From Bacteroidales bacterium (GTDB taxonomy: Bacteria; Bacteroidota; Bacteroidia; Bacteroidales; UBA932): a stretch of 48,161 bases of DNA. Shown in pieces: positions 33,538-40,839 of this stretch. Each line of letters opens with the position of its first letter. Position 1 is the first letter of the stretch. The notes beneath the pieces are model-generated. The model saw nothing but the letters and a program-made list of their open reading frames with translations, ran no database searches and was not told the DNA's origin. The stretch is from NCBI GenBank assembly GCA_017544265.1, contig JAFYEM010000003.1, forward strand, positions 1-48,161, read 5' to 3'. The translations under genes and the position numbers were made by a program.

Positions 33538-34694
33538 TACCAGGCTGCGTATGCGCCGGGGATTACCCCGGACGTTACGGACCACAGCTTGCTGCCTTTG
33601 CTGTAGCAGTACACCGTGCCTGGTTCTTCGTAATTGCCGGCATCTCCGATAAGGAACAGATCCTCACTGAGTGCCCCGATGCTATAGGGCGAGACCGACG
33701 AGTCGAATCCCGGGTTCCAGTCGGATTTCACTCCGCCGGAGCACTTCCAGCTGGTCCATTCCGGGTCCGCCGTCCAGTCCAGTTCCTTCTTGTTGCCTAT
33801 GCAATAGACGGTGCCGCCGTGCATCGCAGTGATGCTGGCGTATTCGCCCAATAGCACTGCTTCCTCCGGCTCTTTGCCGTCGATTGCATAGAGTGCCGAA
33901 TTTATGCTGGCGTAGTCGCAGTAGGTACTGACATAGATGCGTCCTTTGCCGTCGGAATAGACTTTCTGCAGGTTCGGCGCCACTTCGAGGGTGGAACTCA
34001 CGGTGAAAGTCCGAGTGTCTATTATTGAAAGGTCCTTGTCATAGGAGTAGTCTGGAGGAAGGGTCAATCCGCCGGAGTTGGCGACAAAAAGTTTCCCTCC
34101 ATAGGCCGCTAGCCCTTCCGGCTGGTGGCCGACCTCCACGCTGTCGATTACTTTCTTCGTCGCGATATCGATCCTGTAGACCCGTCCCTTCGGATTCGAG
34201 GAACCGCCGTAACTGGCGCCCGCCCATGATGTGACATAGGCATATTTTTCGTCGAAGGCGATGCATCTGGGGGTAGGGACGGTTATGGCGGCTATTTCCC
34301 TCTCGTTACGGGCTGAAATGACGTCCACGATTCCGGAATTGTTCACTACAATCCAGATTTCATCTCCGAGCACAGCGATGTCGTTGCCCACATCGCCGAG
34401 TCCTGCTCCCTCATCCGGATTCATCTTCTTGAAAATTCCGCAGACGTAGTTGCCGTCCTTTGTCCGGAGAATGTCAAGGCTGGCCCCGTTGGAGCCCATC
34501 TTGCCCTGGTTGAGGATGAAGACTTTCCGGATTGATTCCGGGAATGCGTCCACAGCCAGGACTGTTCCGCTTAAATGGTCATCTGTAATTACTTCATACC
34601 CTTTTCCGTCACTCTTGTCCTGATTCGAGTCATCCTTCTTGCAGGAAGCCATCAGCAATATGGCGCAGAGCAGAATAAAACCGTAGTTTTTCAT
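33537..34694 (-). CDS. btuG: BtuG-like surface lipoprotein (YncE-type beta-propeller)
   Basis: 385 residues with a lipoprotein signal (MKNYGFILLCAILLMASC, Cys 18). The residues after the Cys, KKDDSNQD, resemble the Bacteroidota surface-export signal. The rest is a seven-bladed propeller pattern (ADVGNDIAVLGDEIWIVVNN, TVPTPRCIAFDEKYAYVTSW, GHQPEGLAAYGGKLFVANSGG), as in the surface lipoprotein BtuG, which binds vitamin B12 and hands it to BtuB. The ATG at 34694 is only 29 bases past the tRNA-Pro gene. No cobalamin riboswitch was found. Without a binding assay the B12 ligand remains inferred. Confidence 0.72.
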   Translation of the reverse strand: MKNYGFILLCAILLMASCKKDDSNQDKSDGKGYEVITDDHLSGTVLAVDAFPESIRKVFILNQGKMGSNGASLDILRTKDGNYVCGIFKKMNPDEGAGLGDVGNDIAVLGDEIWIVVNNSGIVDVISARNEREIAAITVPTPRCIAFDEKYAYVTSWAGASYGGSSNPKGRVYRIDIATKKVIDSVEVGHQPEGLAAYGGKLFVANSGGLTLPPDYSYDKDLSIIDTRTFTVSSTLEVAPNLQKVYSDGKGRIYVSTYCDYASINSALYAIDGKEPEEAVLLGEYASITAMHGGTVYCIGNKKELDWTADPEWTSWKCSGGVKSDWNPGFDSSVSPYSIGALSEDLFLIGDAGNYEEPGTVYCYSKGSKLWSVTSGVIPGAYAAW

Positions 34695-34722
34695 ATTCGA
34701 TTGGGAATATATAATAAAAAAG

Positions 34723-34796
34723 TCGGGGTGATGTGACTCGAACACACGACCCTCTGCTCCCAAAGCAGATGCGCTAGCCAACTGCGCCACACCCCG
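34723..34796 (-). tRNA. tRNA-Pro (anticodon TGG)
   Basis: The minus strand folds as a 74-nt cloverleaf: acceptor CGGGGTG with CACCCCG, D-arm GGCGCAGTTGGCTAGCGC, anticodon stem TCTGC-TTTGGGA-GCAGA giving anticodon TGG, and T-loop TTCGAGT. The discriminator is A and no CCA is encoded. It has its own promoter. No terminator was seen between it and the BtuG-like gene. Confidence 0.95.
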
Positions 34797-34806
34797 AACG
34801 GGAAGG

Positions 34807-34836
34807 CAAAGTTAGAAAAAAAAATTCGTCCGGCAA
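34807..34836 (-). promoter_or_regulatory. Promoter of tRNA-Pro (and probably btuG-btuB)
   Basis: On the minus strand TTG (34834-34836), 19 bases and TAACTTTG (34807-34814) match the consensus, ending 11 bases before the tRNA. Since no second promoter is visible before the lipoprotein gene, the same transcript may continue into it. Confidence 0.75.
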
Positions 34837-34855
34837 AACCCTGGAAGGGCGATGT

Positions 34856-35302
34856 TTATTCTTCCTTCAGGAAATCCCTTGTCTGGCTGATGCCCAGCAG
34901 CGAACCCGTCATTATCATGTGGGTGTGATCCTTGAAACGGACTGACAGATTTGCCTTGATGCCCATTTTCGGGTGATATACCTTGGTGCCGCCCCAGCGC
35001 TGTTTCCCGCTGTCGTATTTCAGGCCCTTGAAAAGCACAATCTGGTCGCAGGGCACGTTCCTGAGCGACTTGTCCGGGTTGTTCGTATCCCGGAGCAGCT
35101 GTCCGTCCCTGCCGTATTTCTTCTCCACCCAGATAATCTGCCCTTTATATGTCCCGTCCTCCTCTTTCGTGACCCTCATCCGGAAATTGTCTCCCTCGTC
35201 CTGAGCATAATACACTCCGACTATATTATCTGCATTGTCATTCTGCGCCCACAGCGATCCGGCCGCCATAACCAGTGTAATAATTGCAATGTACTTTCTC
35301 AT
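34856..35302 (-). CDS. DUF2147 family exported protein
   Basis: 148 residues with a signal peptide (MRKYIAIITLVMAAGSLWAQ). The mature part has IVGVYYAQDEGDNFRMRV near 27 and KGQIIWVEKKYGRDGQ, and ends with MTGSLLGISQTRDFLK, the pattern of DUF2147 proteins (G.Y....G....V.I....G...G.I.W). Function is unknown; family members are periplasmic or outer-membrane-linked beta-sandwich proteins. A long hairpin lies just upstream of the start. Confidence 0.85.
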   Translation of the reverse strand: MRKYIAIITLVMAAGSLWAQNDNADNIVGVYYAQDEGDNFRMRVTKEEDGTYKGQIIWVEKKYGRDGQLLRDTNNPDKSLRNVPCDQIVLFKGLKYDSGKQRWGGTKVYHPKMGIKANLSVRFKDHTHMIMTGSLLGISQTRDFLKEE

Positions 35303-35320
35303 ATCAAAAATCGTTTTTTT

Positions 35321-35362
35321 TGAAATAGACTTTCACGTTCCAAAACGTGGCAGTCTATTTCA
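35321..35362. repeat. Long hairpin upstream of the DUF2147 gene
   Basis: TGAAATAGACT (35321-35331) pairs perfectly with AGTCTATTTCA (35352-35362). Inside it CACGTT (35334-35339) pairs with AACGTG (35344-35349), leaving small internal loops. It lies 19 bases before the DUF2147 ATG and about 25 bases from the rpsP -33 box. No U-tract follows on either strand, so a terminator is unlikely. It may be a 5' untranslated structure or operator. Confidence 0.6.
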
Positions 35363-35387
35363 GGCCGGTGCATTATTTTCAAAAAGT

Positions 35388-35451
35388 TTGCCAAAGATAA
35401 AAAGAAATTGCTAACTTTGCCGTCCGTTTCCTCGGGTAGGAAACAATACGG
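35388..35451 (+). promoter_or_regulatory. Promoter and leader hairpin of rpsP
   Basis: TTG (35388-35390), 21 bases and TAACTTTG (35412-35419) form the promoter. The transcript then folds: GTTTCCT (35426-35432) with AGGAAAC (35438-35444), enclosed by CCGT (35420-35423) with ACGG (35448-35451). bS16 leader RNAs are known in Flavobacteria and this could be the equivalent here. The resemblance was not tested. Confidence 0.55.
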
Positions 35452-35481
35452 TAATTTTTAAACATTTAAAACAGATTCACA

Positions 35482-36009
35482 ATGGCTGTTAAAATTCGTC
35501 TTCAGCGCCACGGAAAGAAGAATTTCGCATTCTTCCACATTGTTGTGGCTGACTCCCGCGCCCCGCGCGACGGTCGTTTCATCGAGCAGATCGGCTCCTA
35601 CAACCCCAACACCAATCCTGCGACCATAGTCCTCAATGCAGAGAGGGCTCTCGCATGGCTCAAAGTAGGTGCCCAGCCCACTCTTACTGCCCGCCGTATC
35701 CTCTCCTACGAGGGTGTGCTGCTTTGCCGCCACCTCCAGGAAGGTGTCGCCAAGGGCGCTCTCACCCAGGCCCAGGCCGATGCGAAATTCGCTGCCTGGA
35801 AGGCCCAGAAGGATGAGAAGGTAAGTGCAAAGATCTCCGGTCTCAAGAGCGAGGCAATTGCAAAGGCCAAGGAAGCAAAGGCTGCCGAGGCTAAAGTTAA
35901 TGCCGCCCGCGCAGAGGCTATCGCCGCCAAGAAGGCTGCCGCCGAGGCCGCTGAGGCTGCTGCCGAAGAAACTCCTGCAGAGGAAGAGGCTCCCGCAGCG
36001 GAGGCTTAA
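35482..36009 (+). CDS. rpsP: Small subunit ribosomal protein bS16
   Basis: The 175-residue protein starts [20 protein letters not shown] and contains [19 protein letters not shown], the bS16 signature. After the usual 80-90-residue domain there is a long helical Ala/Lys/Glu-rich extension ending in an acidic tail ([13 protein letters not shown]). Long bS16 proteins are normal in Bacteroidota. rimM follows after 13 bases, the classic rpsP-rimM order. Confidence 0.96.
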   Translation: MAVKIRLQRHGKKNFAFFHIVVADSRAPRDGRFIEQIGSYNPNTNPATIVLNAERALAWLKVGAQPTLTARRILSYEGVLLCRHLQEGVAKGALTQAQADAKFAAWKAQKDEKVSAKISGLKSEAIAKAKEAKAAEAKVNAARAEAIAAKKAAAEAAEAAAEETPAEEEAPAAEA

Positions 36010-36022
36010 TCCCCAGGTCAGG

Positions 36023-36502
36023 ATGCTGAAAATAGGTAAAGTCCAGAGGGGAAGCGGCTCGGATGGTGAACTCCTGGTGAGTTTCTCCGCCGTCGCGCCC
36101 GGGGACATAGACCTTAAGGAACCGGTCTATATCTTCTTCGAAGGTACTCCGGTTCCTTTCTTTTTCGGCTCTTTCCACAAAAAAGGCAATTCCAAGGCTG
36201 TCGTTTCTCTCACCGGAGTACGAAATCTCCGGGATGCGGAGGAACTGCGCGGCTGCGACCTGTGGGCGGACTACTTCGAGGAGGAGGACGGCCCTGACTT
36301 CACCGGCTGGACTCTCGAGGACGGGACCGGCGCCAGAGTCGGAACTATTGCCGGCGTAGAGCCTATTCCTGGCAACCCCTGCCTGATTGTGGATACGAAA
36401 AACGGACAGACCCTTGTACCTCTTGCCGAGGAACTGGTCCTGGGCGTGGATGAAGAGTCAGAGACCCTCAGGATGTCTGTTCCCGAGGGGCTGCTGGATT
36501 AG
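36023..36502 (+). CDS. rimM: 16S rRNA processing protein RimM
   Basis: Assembly factor for the 30S head that binds uS19 and the 16S 3' domain. 159 residues from the ATG at 36023, which begins MLKIGKVQRGSGSDGELLVSF, the usual IGKV...G..GE motif. The PRC-barrel half has GARVGTIAGVEPIPGNPCLIV and LVPLAEELV. It overlaps the convergent membrane protein gene by 4 bases. Confidence 0.92.
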   Translation: MLKIGKVQRGSGSDGELLVSFSAVAPGDIDLKEPVYIFFEGTPVPFFFGSFHKKGNSKAVVSLTGVRNLRDAEELRGCDLWADYFEEEDGPDFTGWTLEDGTGARVGTIAGVEPIPGNPCLIVDTKNGQTLVPLAEELVLGVDEESETLRMSVPEGLLD

Positions 36503-37149
36503 TTCCATTCTTCCAGACGGTCCTCATAGAAGGACGCGACCGAACCCTGTACATAGGGGACGAGCCAGAGGAAGCCGATTCCACAGGAAAGAATGCAGAG
36601 CAGGAACCAGCCGATAAAACTCAGGTGCAGGTAAAAAAGGTCGAATTTATGGCCTTTCATCATGGCCCTGCTGCGGTCGATAGCCTCGTTGGCGGACAGA
36701 TCCGGATTGTCATTCAGGATGTACGGGGTCATGGCGTAGGAGTAGGCTTTAATCAATCCTGGAATAAAGAACAGAAGGGACCAGAGGAAGATGAAAACCA
36801 TCATCAGGATCATGCCCCAGGCTTTCTTCCAGTAGGGGCAGAATCCGAGTTTGAACATATTTGCCGTTATATTTCTTTCTCCGCTTCTGACAAGTGCGAG
36901 CATGGCATTGGAAAAGCCCAGCGCCAGGGGCAGTATGATGAAGATTTGCAGGAGGTCCAGCGCCATCCACGGGGAAAGTGCGGGAGTGCCTGCGGCGGTA
37001 AGCGCGCTCTGCTGCATGGACTGGTAGGCATTCGGTCCGCTGATAATTCCCTCGATTATGAAGAAAATTGCAGTGGCGAGAAGAGCCGGAGCCCAGTTCC
37101 CTTTCAGAGCGTCCAGGGCGTCGTTTTTGTAATCTTGGTTGGTTTTCAT
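36499..37149 (-). CDS. DUF975-like integral membrane protein
   Basis: 216 residues from the ATG at 37149. The N-terminus DYKNDALDALKGNWAPALLAT is the usual start of DUF975/glycerophosphodiester-membrane-domain-like proteins. Five or so hydrophobic segments follow, with SYAMTPYILNDNPDLSANEAIDRSRAMMKGHKFDLFYLHLSFIGW, the family's characteristic conserved stretch. Function unknown. Confidence 0.83.
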   Translation of the reverse strand: MKTNQDYKNDALDALKGNWAPALLATAIFFIIEGIISGPNAYQSMQQSALTAAGTPALSPWMALDLLQIFIILPLALGFSNAMLALVRSGERNITANMFKLGFCPYWKKAWGMILMMVFIFLWSLLFFIPGLIKAYSYAMTPYILNDNPDLSANEAIDRSRAMMKGHKFDLFYLHLSFIGWFLLCILSCGIGFLWLVPYVQGSVASFYEDRLEEWN

Positions 37150-37169
37150 AGACAATGGTTTAGATTGAT

Positions 37170-37210
37170 GCACAAAATTATAAATTTTTGTGCGAAAAAT
37201 ATTATATTTG
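37170..37210. promoter_or_regulatory. Divergent promoters of the DUF975-like gene and lemA with a palindrome
   Basis: TAATTTTG on the minus strand (37173-37180) serves the membrane protein gene. TATATTTG (37203-37210) on the plus strand serves lemA. The palindrome GCACAAAA-N8-TTTTGTGC (37170-37193) overlaps the minus-strand -7 box and could be an operator controlling both genes. The regulator is unknown. Confidence 0.5.
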
Positions 37211-37238
37211 CAAGGATATAAAACAATTTTTTTGTCTT

Positions 37239-37787
37239 ATGATAGCAACAATAATCATCATCGCAGTCGTAGCGATACTTGTACTTTGGGTGATTTCCGT
37301 GCAGAACAAGCTCGTCAAGATGGACGAATTCTGCAAAAATGCCCTGAAGCAGATCAATGTCCAGCAGATGAGCCGTTTCGATGCAATCAAGGCTCTCGTG
37401 AAACTGACCCGCGAATATGCTGACTTCGAGGGAGAAACCCTTCAGAAAGTCATTGCAGAGCGCAAGATCACTTCCAACCCTTCTCCTTCTGCGGCTGACA
37501 TCAACCGTAACGAGGCCGCCCTCAGCGCAATGCAGCACAGCCTCAACGTGGTCGTGGAGAAGTATCCTGAACTGAAGGCCAGCCAGAATTATCTTCAGAC
37601 CATGAATGATATCAAGGGCTACGAGGAGAACGTACGTCTTTCCCGTATGACCTTCAACGACACTGTGACCCGCTATAACAATCAGGTCCGTATGTTCCCC
37701 GGCAGCGTTGTCGCAGCCATGCTTTCGTTCCCTCAGAGAGAATACCTCGCCGACGAGCCTTCCAAGGCCGATTTCCCCGAGATTTAG
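37239..37787 (+). CDS. lemA: LemA family protein
   Basis: 182 residues from the ATG at 37239. An N-terminal transmembrane helix (MIATIIIIAVVAILVLWVISV) is followed by the LemA helical bundle (QNKLVKMDEFCKNALKQINVQ, RFDAIKALVKLTREYADFE, ENVRLSRMTFNDTVTRYNNQVRMFPGSVVA). LemA proteins face outward from the membrane. Their role is unclear, but they are nearly always paired with a DUF2207 or TPM-type gene, as here. Confidence 0.92.
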   Translation: MIATIIIIAVVAILVLWVISVQNKLVKMDEFCKNALKQINVQQMSRFDAIKALVKLTREYADFEGETLQKVIAERKITSNPSPSAADINRNEAALSAMQHSLNVVVEKYPELKASQNYLQTMNDIKGYEENVRLSRMTFNDTVTRYNNQVRMFPGSVVAAMLSFPQREYLADEPSKADFPEI

Positions 37788-37788
37788 T

Positions 37789-39486
37789 ATGAAAAGATTA
37801 TTTGCGGCAGTCCTTGCACTGGTCCTTGCGGCCGGGGCGGAGGCTCAGCGTATCAGAGATATAGACATCGCTGTCCTGGTAAGGGCGGACGGTTCCGCCG
37901 ATGTGCTTCAGGAATGGGATGTCAATGTGGTCCGCGGCACCGAATGGTACGTTCCGATAGAGAACCTCGGCGAAGTCCGGATTTCCGACCTCACTGTCAG
38001 TGAGAACGGCCAGGGCTTCGTCCGTGAAGGCGTGGGCTGGGATTCCGACAGGAGCGCATCAGCCAAGGCCGGCCGCTGCGGCATCATCGAAAAGCGCAAC
38101 GGCGTCGAATTATGCTGGGGCCAGGGTGACTATGGGGACCATAAATGGACGGTCACATACCACATTGACGGCCTCGTGCAAGGCTTTACCGACGGATACA
38201 GCGGTTTCAACTGGCAGTTCGTGAATCCCGGAATGATTGCCGGGCCGGAGCATGTCCGGGTAAGGATTCTCAATGCGACCGAGGGGCAGGCCTGGTCTTT
38301 CGACAACACCCGTATCTGGGGCTTCGGAACAAATGCCGGCATCACTATCAATGACAAAGGCGTCATTGTGGCTGAGACCAACGAGGGGATGTCCAGGAGC
38401 GGCTATATCAACATAATGGTACGCTTCGACGAGGGACTCTTCTCCGATCTCAGGATCCAGCGGAAGGACACTTTCCAGGACCTTCGGGACGTGGCCCAGA
38501 AAGGAGCGACCTACAGCGATGACGAAGACGAGGACCTCGGTTTCATCGGATGGGCGGTAGTAATCGGCCTGCTGCTGTGCGGGGTCGGCGTCATCGTGGC
38601 CATACTCTGGGTGGTGGTGTCCGTTCTTCTTGGAAACAAGTGGTCAAAGAGCCTTTTCGGCGAGCGCAAAATCAAGGGCTGGTTCCGCGAGGCTCCCCTC
38701 GAGGGTAATCTTCCGGCCGCATGGTTTGTTGTGAAAAACGGCCCCAGATTCGGTTACACCGGAGATTCCGGCCGTCTTGTCGGAGCATATTTCCTCCGCT
38801 GGATAATCAGCGGCGCAGTCACTGTCCAGCCTGATCCCAAGCGCCCCAAGCGCGTCAACCTGGCCCTCGCCGCGGATCCTGCGGACTTCGAGGGGAGCGA
38901 AGGGGAGAAAAAACTGTACCGCATGGTCTATGAGGCCGCTGGCAGCAACCATCTGCTGGAAAAGAATGAATTTCAAGTCTGGGCGAGAAAACATTACCAT
39001 ACTGCCGAGAACTGGCCGCAGACCGTGGCCGGGGAGGGACGCAGTTTCCTTATCGGCAAGAAATGGCTGCTTAAGGGCACTGATGCAACCGAGGAAGGCA
39101 AACCGAAGATGCGTCAGGTGGTAGAATTCAAGAATTTCCTTACCGACTTCACCCTTGCTGCGGAGCGCGGTGCTGTCGAATCCAAACTCTGGAAGGATTA
39201 TCTGGTCTATGCCCAGCTCTTCGGTGTCGCGGACAAGGTCGCAAGCGAGTTCAAGAAACTCTATCCGGCCGAGTTCGAACAGTTCTCGCAGAGTAACCTT
39301 TCCGGAGTGGATATAATCACCATCGTAGCCTGGAACAACATGATTTCCCATTCCTTTGCGAGCGCGGCGGCTTCTGCCGCTTCGGCATCCTCCAGCCGGG
39401 GCTCCCGGGGTGGCTTCGGCGGCGGCTTCTCCGTTGGCGGCGGTGGCGGTTTCTCCGGCGGCGGCTTTGGCGGCGGCAGCCGATAG
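37789..39486 (+). CDS. DUF2207 membrane protein
   Basis: 565 residues. Signal peptide MKRLFAAVLALVLAAGAEAQ, then a beta-rich external domain starting IRDIDIAVLVRADGSADVLQEWDV (DUF2207). A transmembrane segment (about 255-290, GWAVVIGLLLCGVGVIVAILWVVVSVLL) separates it from a C-terminal cytoplasmic or second external domain. The tail is Gly-rich (GGGFSVGGGGGFSGGGFGGGSR), as in many family members. It starts one base after the lemA stop. Function unknown. Confidence 0.88.
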   Translation: MKRLFAAVLALVLAAGAEAQRIRDIDIAVLVRADGSADVLQEWDVNVVRGTEWYVPIENLGEVRISDLTVSENGQGFVREGVGWDSDRSASAKAGRCGIIEKRNGVELCWGQGDYGDHKWTVTYHIDGLVQGFTDGYSGFNWQFVNPGMIAGPEHVRVRILNATEGQAWSFDNTRIWGFGTNAGITINDKGVIVAETNEGMSRSGYINIMVRFDEGLFSDLRIQRKDTFQDLRDVAQKGATYSDDEDEDLGFIGWAVVIGLLLCGVGVIVAILWVVVSVLLGNKWSKSLFGERKIKGWFREAPLEGNLPAAWFVVKNGPRFGYTGDSGRLVGAYFLRWIISGAVTVQPDPKRPKRVNLALAADPADFEGSEGEKKLYRMVYEAAGSNHLLEKNEFQVWARKHYHTAENWPQTVAGEGRSFLIGKKWLLKGTDATEEGKPKMRQVVEFKNFLTDFTLAAERGAVESKLWKDYLVYAQLFGVADKVASEFKKLYPAEFEQFSQSNLSGVDIITIVAWNNMISHSFASAAASAASASSSRGSRGGFGGGFSVGGGGGFSGGGFGGGSR

Positions 39487-39516
39487 ACATTATTACAATC
39501 AACTTAAATTAGTTAT

Positions 39517-40773
39517 ATGCAACAATTTATTGACAAGTATGACTTCAAGGGTAAACGTGCTATCGTTCGCGTGGACTTCAATGTTCCCCTTGATGAAAAT
39601 TTCAACATTACCGATGACACCCGTATCGTCCGTGCCATGCCTACCCTCAAAAAGGTTCTTGCCGGCGGCGGCTCACTCATCATCATGTCCCATTTGGGAC
39701 GTCCCAAGAAAGTGGACCGTTAGTTCTCCCTCTGACTCATCGCAGAGCTTGTCGCTGAGTGCCTCGGCTCTCCGGTGAAATTCGTCCCGGACTGCCAGAA
39801 AGCTGACGCTGAGGCTGCCGCGCTCAAACCCGGCGAGGTCCTCCTGCTCGAAAACCTCCGCTTCTACGCTGAGGAGGAAGGCAAGCCTCGCGGCCTCGCA
39901 GACGATGCTTCCGAAGAGGAAAAGAAAGCTGCAAAAGCTGCAGTGAAGTCCTCCCAGAAGGAGTTTGTCAAGAAGCTAGCTTCCTATGCGGACTGCTACA
40001 TCAACGATGCTTTCGGTACGGCCCACCGCGCCCACGGCTCCACTGCCCTCATCGCCGAATACTTCCCGAACGACAAGATGTTCGGCTATCTTATGGAAGG
40101 CGAAATCAAGGCCATCGACAATGTGCTGAAGAATGCCCAGAGGCCTCTTACCGCTATCATCGGCGGTTCCAAAGTATCCTCCAAGCTCGCTGTGCTCAAG
40201 AACCTCGTCGGAAAGGTGGACAATCTTATCATCGGCGGCGGCATGGGCTATACTTTCATCAAGGCCCAGGGCGGCAAGATCGGGGATTCCCTGCATGAGG
40301 ATGAACTTATACCCGACGCTCTCGAAATTCTCGCCACCGCAAAGGAAAAGGGCGTGAATGTGTCCCTTTCCGTGGCGACAGTTGCCGGACAGAGCTTCGA
40401 CAATGACACTCCCCGCCAGATATTCCCGACCAACAATATTCCTGACGGATGGGAGGGTATGGATGCGTCTGACGAGTCTCTTGCAAACTGGAAAGAGATT
40501 ATCCTTGCCTCCAAGACCGTCCTGTGGAACGGCCCCGTTGGAGTTTTTGAACTTCCCAACTTCGCAAAAGGCACTCTGCAGATTGCAAAGGACCTCGCCG
40601 AGGCCACTGAGAAGGGTGCCTATACCCTTGTCGGCGGCGGTGACTCCGTCGCAGCTGTGACCCGCATGGGTTATGCGGACAAGGTCTCCTATGTCTCCAC
40701 CGGCGGCGGCGCAATGCTGGAAGCCATCGAAGGCAAGATCCTTCCGGGAATCGCGGCCATCCGCGATGAGTAA
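39517..40773 (+). pseudogene. pgk: Phosphoglycerate kinase gene with two in-frame stop codons
   Basis: Glycolytic enzyme that makes ATP from 1,3-bisphosphoglycerate. Read through, the frame encodes 418 residues of normal [15 protein letters not shown] at the start, [64 protein letters not shown] and GGGDSVAAV at the end. TAG at 39721-39723 (codon 69) and TGA at 39733-39735 (codon 73) interrupt it. Both are in the same frame as the rest, so no frameshift is involved. Replacing them with Lys/Gln and Arg restores the family sequence. Either this copy is dead, the assembly is wrong, or the stops are read. Later codon usage and motifs look fully maintained, so any inactivation is recent. Confidence 0.85.
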
Positions 40774-40792
40774 TCCGCCCCTCGCAGGCAAA

Positions 40793-40839
40793 AGAAAAAT
40801 GAGCGGCCCTCTCGCTTTGAGTCCGCTGCTCATTTTTCT
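40793..40839 (+). terminator. Hairpin after pgk overlapping the start of nhaC
   Basis: AGAAAAATGAGC (40793-40804) pairs perfectly with GCTCATTTTTCT (40828-40839). The right arm runs into a T-rich stretch. It would serve as the pgk terminator, yet it lies over the first codons of the antiporter and encloses the ATG at 40799. It could thus attenuate the downstream gene. Confidence 0.55.

Noticed and set aside
34694-34856. Cobalamin riboswitch upstream of the btuG-btuB pair
   Set aside because: The space is taken by tRNA-Pro and its promoter, and no conserved B12-box-like sequence was seen.
35321-35362. Intrinsic terminator of the rpsP or DUF2147 transcript
   Set aside because: T or A runs lie on the wrong side of the hairpin for termination on either strand, and the position is upstream of both genes.
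39517-40773. Frameshift as explanation of the broken pgk
   Set aside because: Both stop codons and all conserved blocks on either side are in one reading frame, so substitutions rather than insertions or deletions are needed.
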